In this document: positions 50,776-60,127 of the stretch, in pieces | Position numbering within the stretch: position 1 is the first letter of the stretch | Layout: each line of letters opens with the position of its first letter | Source: Halomonas sp. TD01 | GTDB lineage: Bacteria > Pseudomonadota > Gammaproteobacteria > Pseudomonadales > Halomonadaceae | Reading direction: 5' to 3' | Length of the DNA stretch: 64,000 nt | Assembly: GCF_923868895.1 (NCBI RefSeq) | Contig: NZ_OV350343.1 | Location: forward strand, 3,100,001-3,164,000 | Notes under the pieces: model-generated | Seen by the model: the letters and a program-made list of their open reading frames with translations, nothing else | Databases searched by the model: none | Told to the model about the DNA's origin: nothing | Position numbers and translations under genes: made by a program

Positions 50776-51252
50776 TTATGATTTCTGCTGCTCAGTGAAG
50801 CGCTGCATGATCGTGAGCGTTTTATCACTAACATGATGTTCCATGCCTTCTGCATCAATACGCGCTGTACTGTCATCGACCCCAAGAGCACGCAAGAAAT
50901 GCAGCACCACATCGTGGCGTGACCGGGAAATTTCGGCCATTTTTTGCCCTTCTTCGGTCAAGAAAAGCGAGCGATAGGGCTTGCTTGTCACTAGGCCGAG
51001 CTCATTTAAGCGACGAATCATTTTAGAGACGGTGGCTTGGCTAACGGCCATTCGGTTAGCGATATCTGCTGCGCGCGCTTCTCCACGGTGGCGTAATAAG
51101 TCACCGATTAACTCGACATAATCTTCGATCAGCTCCGTTTCGTGGGCATTACGCACCGCCTCGTATTGCTGTGCATGCTGTTCCACGGGAGGTAGCGCAT
51201 CTCCATCTTGGCCGTATGCATTAGGAGAGTGTTGCTGTTGGTATTCACTCAT
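50776..51252 (-). CDS. mntR: manganese-responsive repressor MntR (DtxR family)
   Basis: 158 residues. Winged helix (about 40-100, ELIEDYVELIGDLLRHRGEARAAD-type region, then VSQATVSKMIRRLNELGLV) and a dimer/metal domain with RHDVVLHFLRALGV and DAEGMEHHVS, where the Glu and His metal ligands lie. The N-terminal 35 residues are His/Gln-rich and longer than usual. ATG at 51252 preferred. It is divergent from the ABC operon with a palindrome between. Confidence 0.9.
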   Translation of the reverse strand: MSEYQQQHSPNAYGQDGDALPPVEQHAQQYEAVRNAHETELIEDYVELIGDLLRHRGEARAADIANRMAVSQATVSKMIRRLNELGLVTSKPYRSLFLTEEGQKMAEISRSRHDVVLHFLRALGVDDSTARIDAEGMEHHVSDKTLTIMQRFTEQQKS

Positions 51253-51319
51253 TGGCAAAGTTTATCAAGGTTAGTGGAAACGTTAATTGGTGATGGTAGC
51301 TCATTTTTTTAGATAATTG

Positions 51320-51333
51320 TTAGCCAAGGCTAA
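51320..51333. promoter_or_regulatory. predicted MntR operator
   Basis: TTAGCC-AA-GGCTAA is an inverted repeat in the mntR/mntA divergent gap that resembles the core of known MntR boxes (TAGC..GCTA). It is 72 bp before mntA. Confidence 0.7.
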
Positions 51334-51404
51334 ACTGTTTGCACATAGCTTTTTTATTGAGCTACAGTTGTACTTATTGGATCCTAGCACAGGAGAAAGA
51401 AATA

Positions 51405-52325
51405 ATGACCAAGCAGTATGGCTGGTTAATGGTAAGCGCCTCATTGGGCCTTTCAGGCTTTATGTCCTCTGCGCAGGCGCAAGAGCTGAATCAGGCGCCT
51501 ATCAATGTAGCGGTTACGTTTTCTGTCTTAGGTGATTTGGTCAAGAAAGTGGCGGGGGATGATGCCAACGTCACTGTGCTTACCCCTGTGAATGCTGAAG
51601 TGCATGAATGGGAACTGACGCCCGATAACTTTGCCGCGTTAGAAGATGCTGATGTCGTGTTTTACAACGGCTATCAGTTAGAGCAATGGATGCGTCAAGT
51701 GGAAGCAACGGTTCCGGCTAATGTGCCGATTGTGGCGGTTGCTGAGGCGTCGGAGTATCCCACCCAATCTATTGTGACGGGAGAAATGGAAGGCGACGTT
51801 GATCCACACTTATGGATGGATCCTCGTGCAGCTGGCGCCTATGTGCAGGCAATAGCCAACGTGCTTGAAGATAGCTTGCCGCAAAAAGCGGACGCTATTC
51901 AGCAGCGTGCCGCGCAGCTTGAGAATCAACTCCATGAGCTGCATGTTGAGCTGCAAGAGGCACTTGAAGTGATTCCTGAAGAGCGCCGAGTTCTGCTCTC
52001 CAGCGAAGCGGCGTTTCTCTATTTTTCGGATGCTTACCATTTTGAACACGATGGTATCTGGGGAACGAATGCTGAAACGGAAGGCTCTCCTCGGCAACTG
52101 ATGCGGGTCATTGACATGATTAACGAGCGCCAGCCTGCAGCCCTTTTTTGGGAAAGCACGATTTCAGATCGGCATGTGACCAGTATTGCCCGTGATACAG
52201 GTCTTCCCGTTGCTGGGCCGCTTTACGTTGACTCATTGAGCGAGCCTGATGGTGAAGCCGCTGATTATTTTTCCATGCAACGCCATAACGTGGAGCTACT
52301 GCGTCGTTACTTGGCAATCGAGTAG
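51405..52325 (+). CDS. mntA: manganese/zinc ABC transporter binding protein
   Basis: 306 residues. Signal peptide (cleaved near AQAQE), then the cluster A-I metal ligands: His in EVHEWELTP, His in DPHLWMDP, Glu in LLSSEAAF and Asp in YVDSLSEP. The His-His-Glu-Asp set fits Mn2+ rather than the extra His-rich loop of zinc binders, which is absent. ATG 51405 follows AGGAGAAAG. First gene of a three-gene operon. Confidence 0.92.
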   Translation: MTKQYGWLMVSASLGLSGFMSSAQAQELNQAPINVAVTFSVLGDLVKKVAGDDANVTVLTPVNAEVHEWELTPDNFAALEDADVVFYNGYQLEQWMRQVEATVPANVPIVAVAEASEYPTQSIVTGEMEGDVDPHLWMDPRAAGAYVQAIANVLEDSLPQKADAIQQRAAQLENQLHELHVELQEALEVIPEERRVLLSSEAAFLYFSDAYHFEHDGIWGTNAETEGSPRQLMRVIDMINERQPAALFWESTISDRHVTSIARDTGLPVAGPLYVDSLSEPDGEAADYFSMQRHNVELLRRYLAIE

Positions 52326-52331
52326 GTTTAT

Positions 52332-53150
52332 ATGACCACGTCAGTTTCAGGTAAGATCGCTGCGATTGAAGTAAAGGGGCTTTATGCAGCCTATCAGCGT
52401 CAGCCTGTTTTAGAAGATATTTGTCTAGCGTTTCCAGATGGCCAATGGACCGCCATTGTTGGGCCGAATGGCGCAGGTAAGTCGACGCTGTTTCATATTT
52501 TGACGGGTAGTATGAAGCCGCTTCGGGGCCATGTAGAAGCGTTTGGTGAAGCGATCGAACGCCATCGCAAGGCGGGCAGTATTGCGTATATGGCTCAGCG
52601 CGAAGCGATTGAGTGGGATTTTCCTATCTCAGTGAGAGACACCGTCATGAGCGCGCGGTATGGCCATATGCGCCAAGATCCTTTATGGCGGCAATTGTTG
52701 CCGGCGCGTTGGCAGGCTGCCCACCATCATCAAGCCGTTCAGAAAGCGTTGAGCGATGTCGATATGTTGGCGCTAGCGGAACGGCCTATTGGAGCACTCT
52801 CTGGCGGTCAAAAGAAACGTGTTTTGCTGGCTAGAGCACTGGCTCAAGACGCACGTATCCTTTTGCTAGATGAGCCTTTGGCGGGCGTTGATCCACCCAG
52901 CGAACAGCTTATTCTGGATGTATTAAAACGCGAGCGTGAAGCCGGTAGAACTATCGTGATGGTCACCCACGATATGCCTGGCGCACGTCGTTATGTTGAT
53001 CATGTCGTACTCATTAACCGCTTTATTCGTGGCGAAGGGTCACCTGACGAGATGCTGAGCGATACGAAGCTAGCCGAGCTAGCCGTCAGTTCCATTGAAC
53101 AGTCGGCAAACGACTATACGCGTCGCGCTCCTGCGATGGCGCATAAGTAA
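52332..53150 (+). CDS. mntB: manganese ABC transporter ATPase
   Basis: 272 residues. Walker A GPNGAGKSTL, signature LSGGQKKR, Walker B ILLLDEPLAG and the H-loop THD. It powers metal import with the next permease. It starts 6 bp after mntA and its TAA overlaps the permease ATG by 1 nt. Confidence 0.94.
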   Translation: MTTSVSGKIAAIEVKGLYAAYQRQPVLEDICLAFPDGQWTAIVGPNGAGKSTLFHILTGSMKPLRGHVEAFGEAIERHRKAGSIAYMAQREAIEWDFPISVRDTVMSARYGHMRQDPLWRQLLPARWQAAHHHQAVQKALSDVDMLALAERPIGALSGGQKKRVLLARALAQDARILLLDEPLAGVDPPSEQLILDVLKREREAGRTIVMVTHDMPGARRYVDHVVLINRFIRGEGSPDEMLSDTKLAELAVSSIEQSANDYTRRAPAMAHK

Positions 53151-54112
53151 TGGGCACAATAGAGATGTTACAACCGTTAGATACGTTAAGCAGCGCAGTA
53201 GTCAGTGGGTTAATTGCAGCGCTTATGGTGCCCGTCAATCTTCTGCCAGACAGCATTTCTGATGCGTTTCAGTATGCGTTTATGCAGCGAGCGTTGTTGA
53301 CGTCGATGATGGTGGGCGCTATCTGCGGCATGCTCTCATGCTACGTGGTGCTGAAACGGTGGTCGCTGTTGGGTGATGCGATTTCTCATGCGGTACTTCC
53401 CGGTGTTGCCATCGCCTATTTGATCGGGCTGCCTTTTTTTGTCGGTGCTTTCGTAACGGGAGCGTTGACGTCGTTAGGGATAGGAGCCATCGAGCGCCAC
53501 ACTCGAATTAAGTCAGATGCGGCCATGGGCATTATGTTTACCGGAGCCTTTGCGCTTGGCATTGTACTGATCAGTAAAATTGCCTCCAGTACCCATTTAA
53601 TGCACATCTTGTTTGGCAATGTGCTGGGTGTTCAGCAGTCGGCATTATTACTTACCTTGGCTGCCAGCCTTGTTGCTTTATTAGTCGTTTGGCTCGCTTT
53701 CAGGCCGTTAATGCTTTATGCATTTGATCCAACCCAGGCACAGGCGCTTGGTTTTAATACAGGTATCATCCATTACGGGCTGATCCTATTACTAACGCTG
53801 ACTATTGTGGCTAGCCTGGAAACCGTTGGTATCATCCTGGTGGTGGCGATGCTGATTACCCCAGGAGCCACTGCCCATCTGTTAACCGATCGTTTTAAAA
53901 CAATGCTGTTAATTTCTGTAGCAGTGGGCGTTGGCTCGGCTGTGATTGGGCTCTGGCTTTCCTATGCACTAGATGTAGCTTCCGGTGGCACGATTGTCTT
54001 AGTCGCGACGGGTTGCTTTTTTCTAGCACTGTTGTTTTCACCTAGGCATGGTGTACTTATGCGCCTATGGCGACATCGCAAGATTGGTGCAAATACTCAA
54101 GGATTAGATTGA
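53150..54112 (+). CDS. mntC: manganese ABC transporter permease
   Basis: 320 residues, eight to nine helices, family ABC-3: FMQRALLTSMMVGAICGMLS, LLGDAISHAVLPGVAIAYL and TPGATAHLLTDR. It completes the import complex. Its end overlaps the convergent Kef-type gene by 16 bp. Confidence 0.93.
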   Translation: MGTIEMLQPLDTLSSAVVSGLIAALMVPVNLLPDSISDAFQYAFMQRALLTSMMVGAICGMLSCYVVLKRWSLLGDAISHAVLPGVAIAYLIGLPFFVGAFVTGALTSLGIGAIERHTRIKSDAAMGIMFTGAFALGIVLISKIASSTHLMHILFGNVLGVQQSALLLTLAASLVALLVVWLAFRPLMLYAFDPTQAQALGFNTGIIHYGLILLLTLTIVASLETVGIILVVAMLITPGATAHLLTDRFKTMLLISVAVGVGSAVIGLWLSYALDVASGGTIVLVATGCFFLALLFSPRHGVLMRLWRHRKIGANTQGLD

Positions 54113-55635
54113 AGGCTTTCCCACGCTTTTTCCGCGATACCAATGCCTGCACCAGTCATTAGTAGGTAAGTTTGATTGACCCCTGCTTCATGTAGTGGGG
54201 CGGCTTCATCTTGAAAATTTATGCCAGCAAAAAGTTGTCCTGTAAAACCTGCTTTACGTAGCTCTCGGGCTGCAATTAATTTACTTTCCAGATCTGGTGT
54301 CGCTAATGTTATTGCCTTGAGTCCGGCAATATCTAGTTGATGCCAGAAGCCTACGTCTTCTATATCGCCATAAGAAACGTGACGTTCGTTCTCTGCTTTG
54401 GTTGGATCAGAATCAACGCCTGCAACTGACAGCCCCTTCTCCTTAAAAAAATCATAGGCAGCACTTCCAGTTCGCCCCATACCCAGTACCAGTACGGTAG
54501 CGCCGCCCAAGTTTACGGGCTGTTCATCGGGATGGTAAGTATTACGCTCAAAACGTAATAGTTTGTTTTCCCAGCGGTCAAATAGCCCGTGGGCCAAGCG
54601 GTTCAGCGGTGCTGCAATGACAAAAGACAACGCAACAGCGATTGCAAGTGGCACCAGCCACTCCTCTAAAATACCGGAAGCAACGATTAGGCCAAACTCA
54701 CTGTAGGCGGTGAGGCTTAAACCGCCCAAAAAAGCGTTGCGCGCTCGAATACGGAATGCAATTAAGAGCGCAAAAAATAACAGCCCTTTTAAGGGTAAGA
54801 CAATGGCGAGTACACCGGCAAAAATTAACGCATCAGTGTCAGGCAAACCAGCCATCCCTATTTGTAAGAAGAAGCTGATTAGTAGTATTTCTTTCACTCC
54901 CCATAAAGCTTTGGAAAGCTCTTGAGCGCGAGGGTGTTTTGCAAGCAAGAGCCCCATTACTAAGGCACCTACTTCTGAGCTTAGACCTACTGCTTCAAAA
55001 CCCATACCACCAACAGCAATTGCTAATACAGCGCCAAAAAGGACGAGCAGCTCATCATGTTGTGCAACGCTCATGAACCAATAAAGGAGAGGTCTAAATA
55101 GTGGTAGTAAAAATACCAGTAATGCCCATGGGCTAGGTGACTGACCACTATAGAAACTTAGAACAGCTATAGCGACCAAGTCCTGAATAATCAGAATGCC
55201 AATGGCGATCCGGCCGTGGAGCGCCCGAAGTTCTCGCTTAGCTTCAAGCACTTTAGCGGCCAGGACAGTGCTTGAAAATGAGAGAGCGATGGCAAGTAGT
55301 ATTGCTTTGTCCATAGGTAGTGATAAGAAGACGACAAAGCTAATAGTAAAAAATAAGGAAGTAATGATTAGATGTATGAAAGCACTGCCTAACACGACTG
55401 GCTCAGCAAGGCTCCTTATATTTAATTTTAGGCCGATAGTGAAAAGCAGCAATAAAACGCCTAAATGGGCAAGATGCTCCAGCAGCGGCCCTGCTTCACT
55501 AGGGAGGCCCACACTGGGGCCAAAAGCGTTGAGTGCAAAGCCAGCGACCAAAAATCCCACCAGAGGTGGTAAGCTGAACTGGCGGGCAATAATCCCAAAG
55601 ATAAAAGCAAATGATAAAATTAACACTTCAAACAT
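54097..55635 (-). CDS. Kef-type K+/H+ antiporter (CPA2) with TrkA-N domain
   Basis: 512 residues. About 12 helices (1-375), then a nucleotide-binding RCK domain (TVLVLGMGRTGSAAYDFF, about 385-505). The layout is that of YbaL/KefB. It exports K+ in exchange for H+ and may respond to NAD(H). It follows the K+ channel gene after 29 bp, so the two could act together in potassium balance. Confidence 0.9.
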   Translation of the reverse strand: MFEVLILSFAFIFGIIARQFSLPPLVGFLVAGFALNAFGPSVGLPSEAGPLLEHLAHLGVLLLLFTIGLKLNIRSLAEPVVLGSAFIHLIITSLFFTISFVVFLSLPMDKAILLAIALSFSSTVLAAKVLEAKRELRALHGRIAIGILIIQDLVAIAVLSFYSGQSPSPWALLVFLLPLFRPLLYWFMSVAQHDELLVLFGAVLAIAVGGMGFEAVGLSSEVGALVMGLLLAKHPRAQELSKALWGVKEILLISFFLQIGMAGLPDTDALIFAGVLAIVLPLKGLLFFALLIAFRIRARNAFLGGLSLTAYSEFGLIVASGILEEWLVPLAIAVALSFVIAAPLNRLAHGLFDRWENKLLRFERNTYHPDEQPVNLGGATVLVLGMGRTGSAAYDFFKEKGLSVAGVDSDPTKAENERHVSYGDIEDVGFWHQLDIAGLKAITLATPDLESKLIAARELRKAGFTGQLFAGINFQDEAAPLHEAGVNQTYLLMTGAGIGIAEKAWESLQSNP

Positions 55636-55664
55636 GCTGAATCCTTACTAGATGGACGGCTTGG

Positions 55665-56114
55665 TTATCTTCCCACTCGCCAATGTTTTTGCATCTCAAT
55701 AAAAGTGAACGATGCCGACCAGGTAATCAGAACAAAGCCTGTTAATGCTAGAGTTCCATATAAAAACCGGACTGGCCCCGTTGCATAAATATCGCCATAG
55801 CCAACGGTGGTGTAGGTGACAGCAGTGAAGAATATATAATCTAGAACATTAAAGCTCTCATAACCTTCTAATGCACCTATGCCAAGGAGCTCAGTTAACC
55901 ACCAGCCGGTTACGCCAAACAGCCAAATCTCAACAATGTGCGTCAATAAAACGCCAAATGCCATACCAAGAATACGCTGGCGATGTGGTTTCTTTGAACG
56001 CTCAATTTGTCGTGATATTAACCACAACGATTCATAGTGAAGCAGCACCGCCAGAACAACAACGATAACGGTAGTTATTACGACAGCCACGTGCTCGGGA
56101 TATGGAATGATCAA
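55665..56114 (-). CDS. two-helix potassium channel
   Basis: 149 residues with the selectivity filter TTVGYGD between the pore helix (FNVLDYIFFTAVTY) and the last membrane helix; three to four hydrophobic segments in all. The start is TTG at 56114, since a stop lies four codons upstream and no ATG is available until residue 51. It has no cytosolic gating domain. It is encoded with a Kef-type antiporter. Confidence 0.85.
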   Translation of the reverse strand: MIIPYPEHVAVVITTVIVVVLAVLLHYESLWLISRQIERSKKPHRQRILGMAFGVLLTHIVEIWLFGVTGWWLTELLGIGALEGYESFNVLDYIFFTAVTYTTVGYGDIYATGPVRFLYGTLALTGFVLITWSASFTFIEMQKHWRVGR

Positions 56115-56144
56115 GTAATTAACGTCTCAGCTGTTATTGAGTAT

Positions 56145-56276
56145 TCAGCACAGTCGGCTGCCAAACAGTAGTAGTGAGCTATCCAGCGAATGCCAGCCCC
56201 ACCAGGCTAGCGCCGCTCCACCCAGCAGTAGCGTTGCTAATACGATTAACAGTGCAAGCGCTGTTAGTTGCTTCAT
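56145..56276 (-). CDS. 43-residue single-helix membrane peptide
   Basis: A short frame, MKQLTALALLIVLATLLLGG and then AALAWWGWHSL, ending GSRLC. It has a lone membrane helix (or lipid-linked leader) with Trp residues at the interface. Its ATG overlaps the stop of the MFS gene (ATGA), and the K+ channel begins 30 bp after it, so it is translated within a four-gene string. It may be a subunit or regulator of either neighbour. Confidence 0.55.
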   Translation of the reverse strand: MKQLTALALLIVLATLLLGGAALAWWGWHSLDSSLLLFGSRLC

Positions 56277-57481
56277 GAGATCACCTGAGGAGCAATGTTT
56301 CGTGCCAATGGCTTTTCGCTAATAAACCAGTGCAGGCCAGCGGCGACCAATGAGAGCACAATGGCAATTTTCCAGACAGTGTCGTAATGACCCGAAAGAT
56401 CATAGAGGTAGCCTCCAAGCCAGACCCCCATAAATGATCCTAGCTGATGAAATAAAAACACAATGCCGCCCAGCATGGATAAATGGCGAACACCAAACAC
56501 AGACGCCACAATACCGTTGGTTAACGGCACGGTTGAAAGCCACAGTAGGCCCATAGCGATACCGAATAAATAAGCGCTGGTAGTTGTCAGTGGCAACATG
56601 ATAAAGGCGGCAATTACCGCGCCACGAATCAAGTATAACCAGCTAAGCAGGCGCGGTTTCGACCAAATTCCACCCATCCACCCCGCAGTATAGGTGCCCA
56701 CAATATTGAACAAGCCAACCAGTGCCAGCACCGTAGTGCCCACCTGAACGGCGAGCCCATTGTCGAATAAGTACCCAGGCAGATGGACCGCAATAAACAC
56801 AACTTGAAAGCCGCAGACGAAAAAGCCCAGGCACAGCAGCCAAAAACCTTTCTGCCCGGCCGCCTCATTGAGCGCGTCGCGCAAGCTTAGGTCGCCCAGT
56901 GCGTTAGGCCTTGGACGGTCTTTTAGCATCGCCCCCAGGGGAATCATCAACGTAGCAATGGCACCCATGGCCAGTAGCGCTGCTGACCAGCCAAGCCATT
57001 CAATCAGCCCTAGTGTGCCGGGTAGCATTGCAAACTGCCCAAAAGAGCCAGCAGCACTCACAACGCCCATCGCCATACTACGTTTTTCAGGGGCTACCGC
57101 ACGTCCTACTGCGCCCAAAATCACTGAGAATGTCGTGCCGGATAGGCCTAAACCAATGAGCAGTCCAGCGCTCAGTGTCATGCCTAGAGCGCTGGTGGAA
57201 AAGCTCATAAAACACAGCCCAGCCACATATAAAACGGCCCCCACGACAATAATTCTAGCTGCTCCGAAACGGTCAGCCAGCGCACCGGTGAACGGTTGTG
57301 AGAGGCCCCAGATAAGATTCTGAACTGCGAGAGCGAATGCAAACACGCCGCGCCCCCAGCCGAAGTCGCTGCTCATCGGCTCAAGGAAAAGCCCAAAGCC
57401 ATGGCGAAGCCCCATGGCAGTAGAAATAACCAGGCTTGCCAGCAGTATCAAAAACAGTGTGCTATGTCGTGAGATAGCCAT
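56273..57481 (-). CDS. MFS transporter, unknown substrate
   Basis: 402 residues, 12 helices, motif GALADRFGAARI after helix 2. It resembles the oxalate/formate- or monocarboxylate-type branch (GFGLFLEPMSSDFGWGRG near the N-terminus). First of the MFS / small peptide / K+ channel / Kef-type string on the minus strand. The substrate is not evident. Confidence 0.85.
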   Translation of the reverse strand: MAISRHSTLFLILLASLVISTAMGLRHGFGLFLEPMSSDFGWGRGVFAFALAVQNLIWGLSQPFTGALADRFGAARIIVVGAVLYVAGLCFMSFSTSALGMTLSAGLLIGLGLSGTTFSVILGAVGRAVAPEKRSMAMGVVSAAGSFGQFAMLPGTLGLIEWLGWSAALLAMGAIATLMIPLGAMLKDRPRPNALGDLSLRDALNEAAGQKGFWLLCLGFFVCGFQVVFIAVHLPGYLFDNGLAVQVGTTVLALVGLFNIVGTYTAGWMGGIWSKPRLLSWLYLIRGAVIAAFIMLPLTTTSAYLFGIAMGLLWLSTVPLTNGIVASVFGVRHLSMLGGIVFLFHQLGSFMGVWLGGYLYDLSGHYDTVWKIAIVLSLVAAGLHWFISEKPLARNIAPQVIS

Positions 57482-57553
57482 TTAAGGTCTCGTTACTGTT
57501 CAGGCTAATGATTACTTAACTCGTTAATCAACTATCGCACGCGTTGCGCGCAT

Positions 57554-58948
57554 TTAGAAGCTGCCAAACATCGTGCCGAGGAAAATCACACTGAGTAGTG
57601 CTGCGATAGGCAGCACAATAGTGACCATTGCCACATTGGCGTAAGACTGGCGGTGGGTTAGCCCACAGATAGCCAGCAGCGTAATCACTGCGCCAGAGTG
57701 GGGTAACGTATCCATACCGCCTGCTGCAAGGGTCGCTACCCGATGCATGAGCTCTGGGCTGATGCCCGCCTGTTCTGCCATTGCCAGATATTCGCTGCCA
57801 AGAGTCTGTAGAGCAATGGAAAGTCCGCCCGATGAAGACCCTGTAATACCTGCGAGTACGCTCATGGCCATGGCTTCGGATATCAGTGGATTACCTGGAG
57901 AGACGTTGAGTACGGCGTCACGAATGATGGCGAATCCTGCCAGGGTCGCGATAACCGCTCCGTAACCCACTTCAGAGGCGGTATTGAAGATGGGCAGAAG
58001 CGAGCCTAAGCACCCTTGGTTGACCGTTGCCTTTAGATCCTGCCAGTGCCGCCAGCGAGTAATAATTAACCATGCAGAGGCGCTGAGCAGTGCAATCAAA
58101 ATCGCCCACAGCCCTGTTTGTCTGCTAGGCGTTACGTTTTCAAAGGCGTCGCTGATAAAGCTAAGGTCCATCGCAGGGAATACGCCGTAAGTAAACAGCG
58201 CGTTAAGACCGATCACCATAACCAGTGGAATCAGCGCAATGGGCAGTGCCATGGTTGGCGCTATGTCAGCATTATTGGTTGTTTCTGCTTCCCGCTCTGT
58301 GTGTGCGCCATAGCCTTCGCCACACGCCGCTGCCTTTTTAACGCGTGATTGCAAGTAGAAAATGCCTAGTCCCAACATAATCAGTCCTGCAATAACTCCT
58401 AATCCCGGTGCTGCGAAGCTGTTCGTACCAAAGTAAGGAATGGGAATGGCATTTTGGATAGAGGGGGTGCCGGGTAGTGCTGTCATGGTAAACGTGAAAG
58501 ATCCCAGCGCAATAGACGCGGGTATTAAGCGCTTAGGCACATTCGCCTGGCGAAATAACTCACGGCTGATGGGATAAATAGCGAAGGCGACGACAAATAG
58601 GGATACGCCGCCATAGGTCAGTACAGCACATGCAATAACGACAGTTAGCACCACGTGGTGGGTGCCGAGCCGTTTAACGATGCCATTTGAGATTGACTGC
58701 GCCGCTCCCGAATCGGCCATTAATTGGCCAAACAGAGCCCCTAGTAGAAATAACGGAAAGAACTGAATAACGTAGTTCCCCAGCGCTTTCATGAAGGTAT
58801 CGGTATAGATCGGTAACAGAAAAGCCACATCGCCTGATAACAATACCGCCAGTGATGCCATGAGCGGGGCAAGCAGCAAAACGGAGATGCCGCGGTAGGC
58901 GAAAAACATCAGCAGCATTAAGGAAATAACGATCGCTAGCATGCCCAT
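57554..58948 (-). CDS. GntP-family permease, possibly for hydroxybutyrate or similar acid
   Basis: 464 residues, about 13 helices. Blocks: FFPLFLLGALFGQLMADSGAA, TYGGVSLFVVAFAIYP, TMTALPGTPSIQNAIP and LPHSGAVITLLAICGLTHRQSY. The resemblance to the D-beta-hydroxybutyrate/gluconate permeases is at family level only. I chose the ATG at 58948 after GGGAG (another ATG at 58942); the longer frame is unlikely. It is divergent from fabI. Confidence 0.82.
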   Translation of the reverse strand: MGMLAIVISLMLLMFFAYRGISVLLLAPLMASLAVLLSGDVAFLLPIYTDTFMKALGNYVIQFFPLFLLGALFGQLMADSGAAQSISNGIVKRLGTHHVVLTVVIACAVLTYGGVSLFVVAFAIYPISRELFRQANVPKRLIPASIALGSFTFTMTALPGTPSIQNAIPIPYFGTNSFAAPGLGVIAGLIMLGLGIFYLQSRVKKAAACGEGYGAHTEREAETTNNADIAPTMALPIALIPLVMVIGLNALFTYGVFPAMDLSFISDAFENVTPSRQTGLWAILIALLSASAWLIITRWRHWQDLKATVNQGCLGSLLPIFNTASEVGYGAVIATLAGFAIIRDAVLNVSPGNPLISEAMAMSVLAGITGSSSGGLSIALQTLGSEYLAMAEQAGISPELMHRVATLAAGGMDTLPHSGAVITLLAICGLTHRQSYANVAMVTIVLPIAALLSVIFLGTMFGSF

Positions 58949-59292
58949 GCAGGCTCCCAAAATATGGTTAAAAACGATGTGCTTAGAAACATGGCTAAAG
59001 GCCAATACACGCTGTTAGCAACATTACTGAAAAACGCTACTAAAAAAATGTATCGTTAAATTAGCAGTGTCGGTAATAAGTTGAGGGCGGCATACTAGGT
59101 AGTATGTTGCAAAGCAGCAAGTGCGCTTTGACTAAAGTCGTAAGCTTGTGTCACAAATGATCCACGTTTGTTAGCGACGCTTAAACGACATAAAAAATGC
59201 TTAAGTTAAGGCAGGTAAGTGTGGGTTATACCGACGAAATTCTTAATCTGTCGGTGTTGGCTCATTTTTCATAACTGATTATTAGGAGGCCA
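58949..59292. promoter_or_regulatory. GntP/fabI divergent region
   Basis: 344 bp without a gene. It has a 7-bp-armed palindrome CATACTA-GG-TAGTATG (59091-59106), a candidate operator, and a hairpin (ACCGAC at 59230 with GTCGGT at 59250-59255) in the likely leader of the fabI operon. Confidence 0.5.
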
Positions 59293-60069
59293 GTGGTGCT
59301 GAATCCTTTTTCCATGCAAGGCAAGGTCGGGATTGTCGCAGGCCTTGCTAATCAAGACAGTATTGCTTTTGGCTGTGCCCAGGCGCTGCATCACGCCGGT
59401 GCTGAGTGTTTAGTGACCTACGCCTCTCCTAATGCCGAAAAGTTTGTGACACCGCTGGTAGGCGACATGGGAGAGCCGGAACTAATGCTGTGCGATGTGC
59501 AACACGATGATCAGTTGGATGCGTTATTCGCTCGTGCGCGCAAGCGCTGGGGCCGGCTAGACTTTGTTGTTCATTCGATTGCCTATGCCCCCCTTAATGA
59601 CTTACATGGACGAGTGGTTGACTGCTCCAAAGAGGGGTTTGCGCTTGCCATGGATATCTCCTGTCACTCTTTTATCCGCATGGCCAAGCATGCCGAGCCG
59701 TTGATGAAAGAGGGCGGATCTCTGTTCAACATGACGTACTACGGAGCCGAAAAGGTAGTCGATAACTACAACTTAATGGGCCCCGTGAAAGCCGCATTGG
59801 AATCTGCCACGCGCTATATGGCTGCCGAGCTTGGTCCGCAGGGCATCCGTGTTCATGCAGTGTCGCCGGGTGCTATTCGCACACGGGCAGCGTCTGGACT
59901 TAAAGCGTTTGATGAATTGGCCTACGATGGCGAAACACGCTCACCACTACGCCGTCTTGCCAGTGTGCAGGATGTCGGCAATGCAGTCGTTTATCTCGCC
60001 TCTGATGCTGGAGCATCACTGACGGGATTAACCCACTACGTAGATGGAGGTCATCACCTTCGTTTCTAA
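59293..60069 (+). CDS. fabI: FabI-type enoyl-[acyl-carrier-protein] reductase
   Basis: 258 residues, SDR-like. Catalytic Tyr-x6-Lys in NYNLMGPVKAAL with the preceding TYYGAEKVVDN, a good FabI match. GTG start at 59293, TTAGGAGG upstream (a second GTG at 59296 is possible). It heads an operon with a MaoC-phosphotransacylase fusion and an acetate kinase, so it is probably a specialised copy (acyl-CoA or short-chain substrate) rather than the housekeeping FabI. Confidence 0.85.
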   Translation: MVLNPFSMQGKVGIVAGLANQDSIAFGCAQALHHAGAECLVTYASPNAEKFVTPLVGDMGEPELMLCDVQHDDQLDALFARARKRWGRLDFVVHSIAYAPLNDLHGRVVDCSKEGFALAMDISCHSFIRMAKHAEPLMKEGGSLFNMTYYGAEKVVDNYNLMGPVKAALESATRYMAAELGPQGIRVHAVSPGAIRTRAASGLKAFDELAYDGETRSPLRRLASVQDVGNAVVYLASDAGASLTGLTHYVDGGHHLRF

Positions 60070-60127
60070 CGTATGGGTGATTAAGGAAGTTTCCTAGCTT
60101 AAGGAAGTGTTTTAAAGGAGTAACTCG

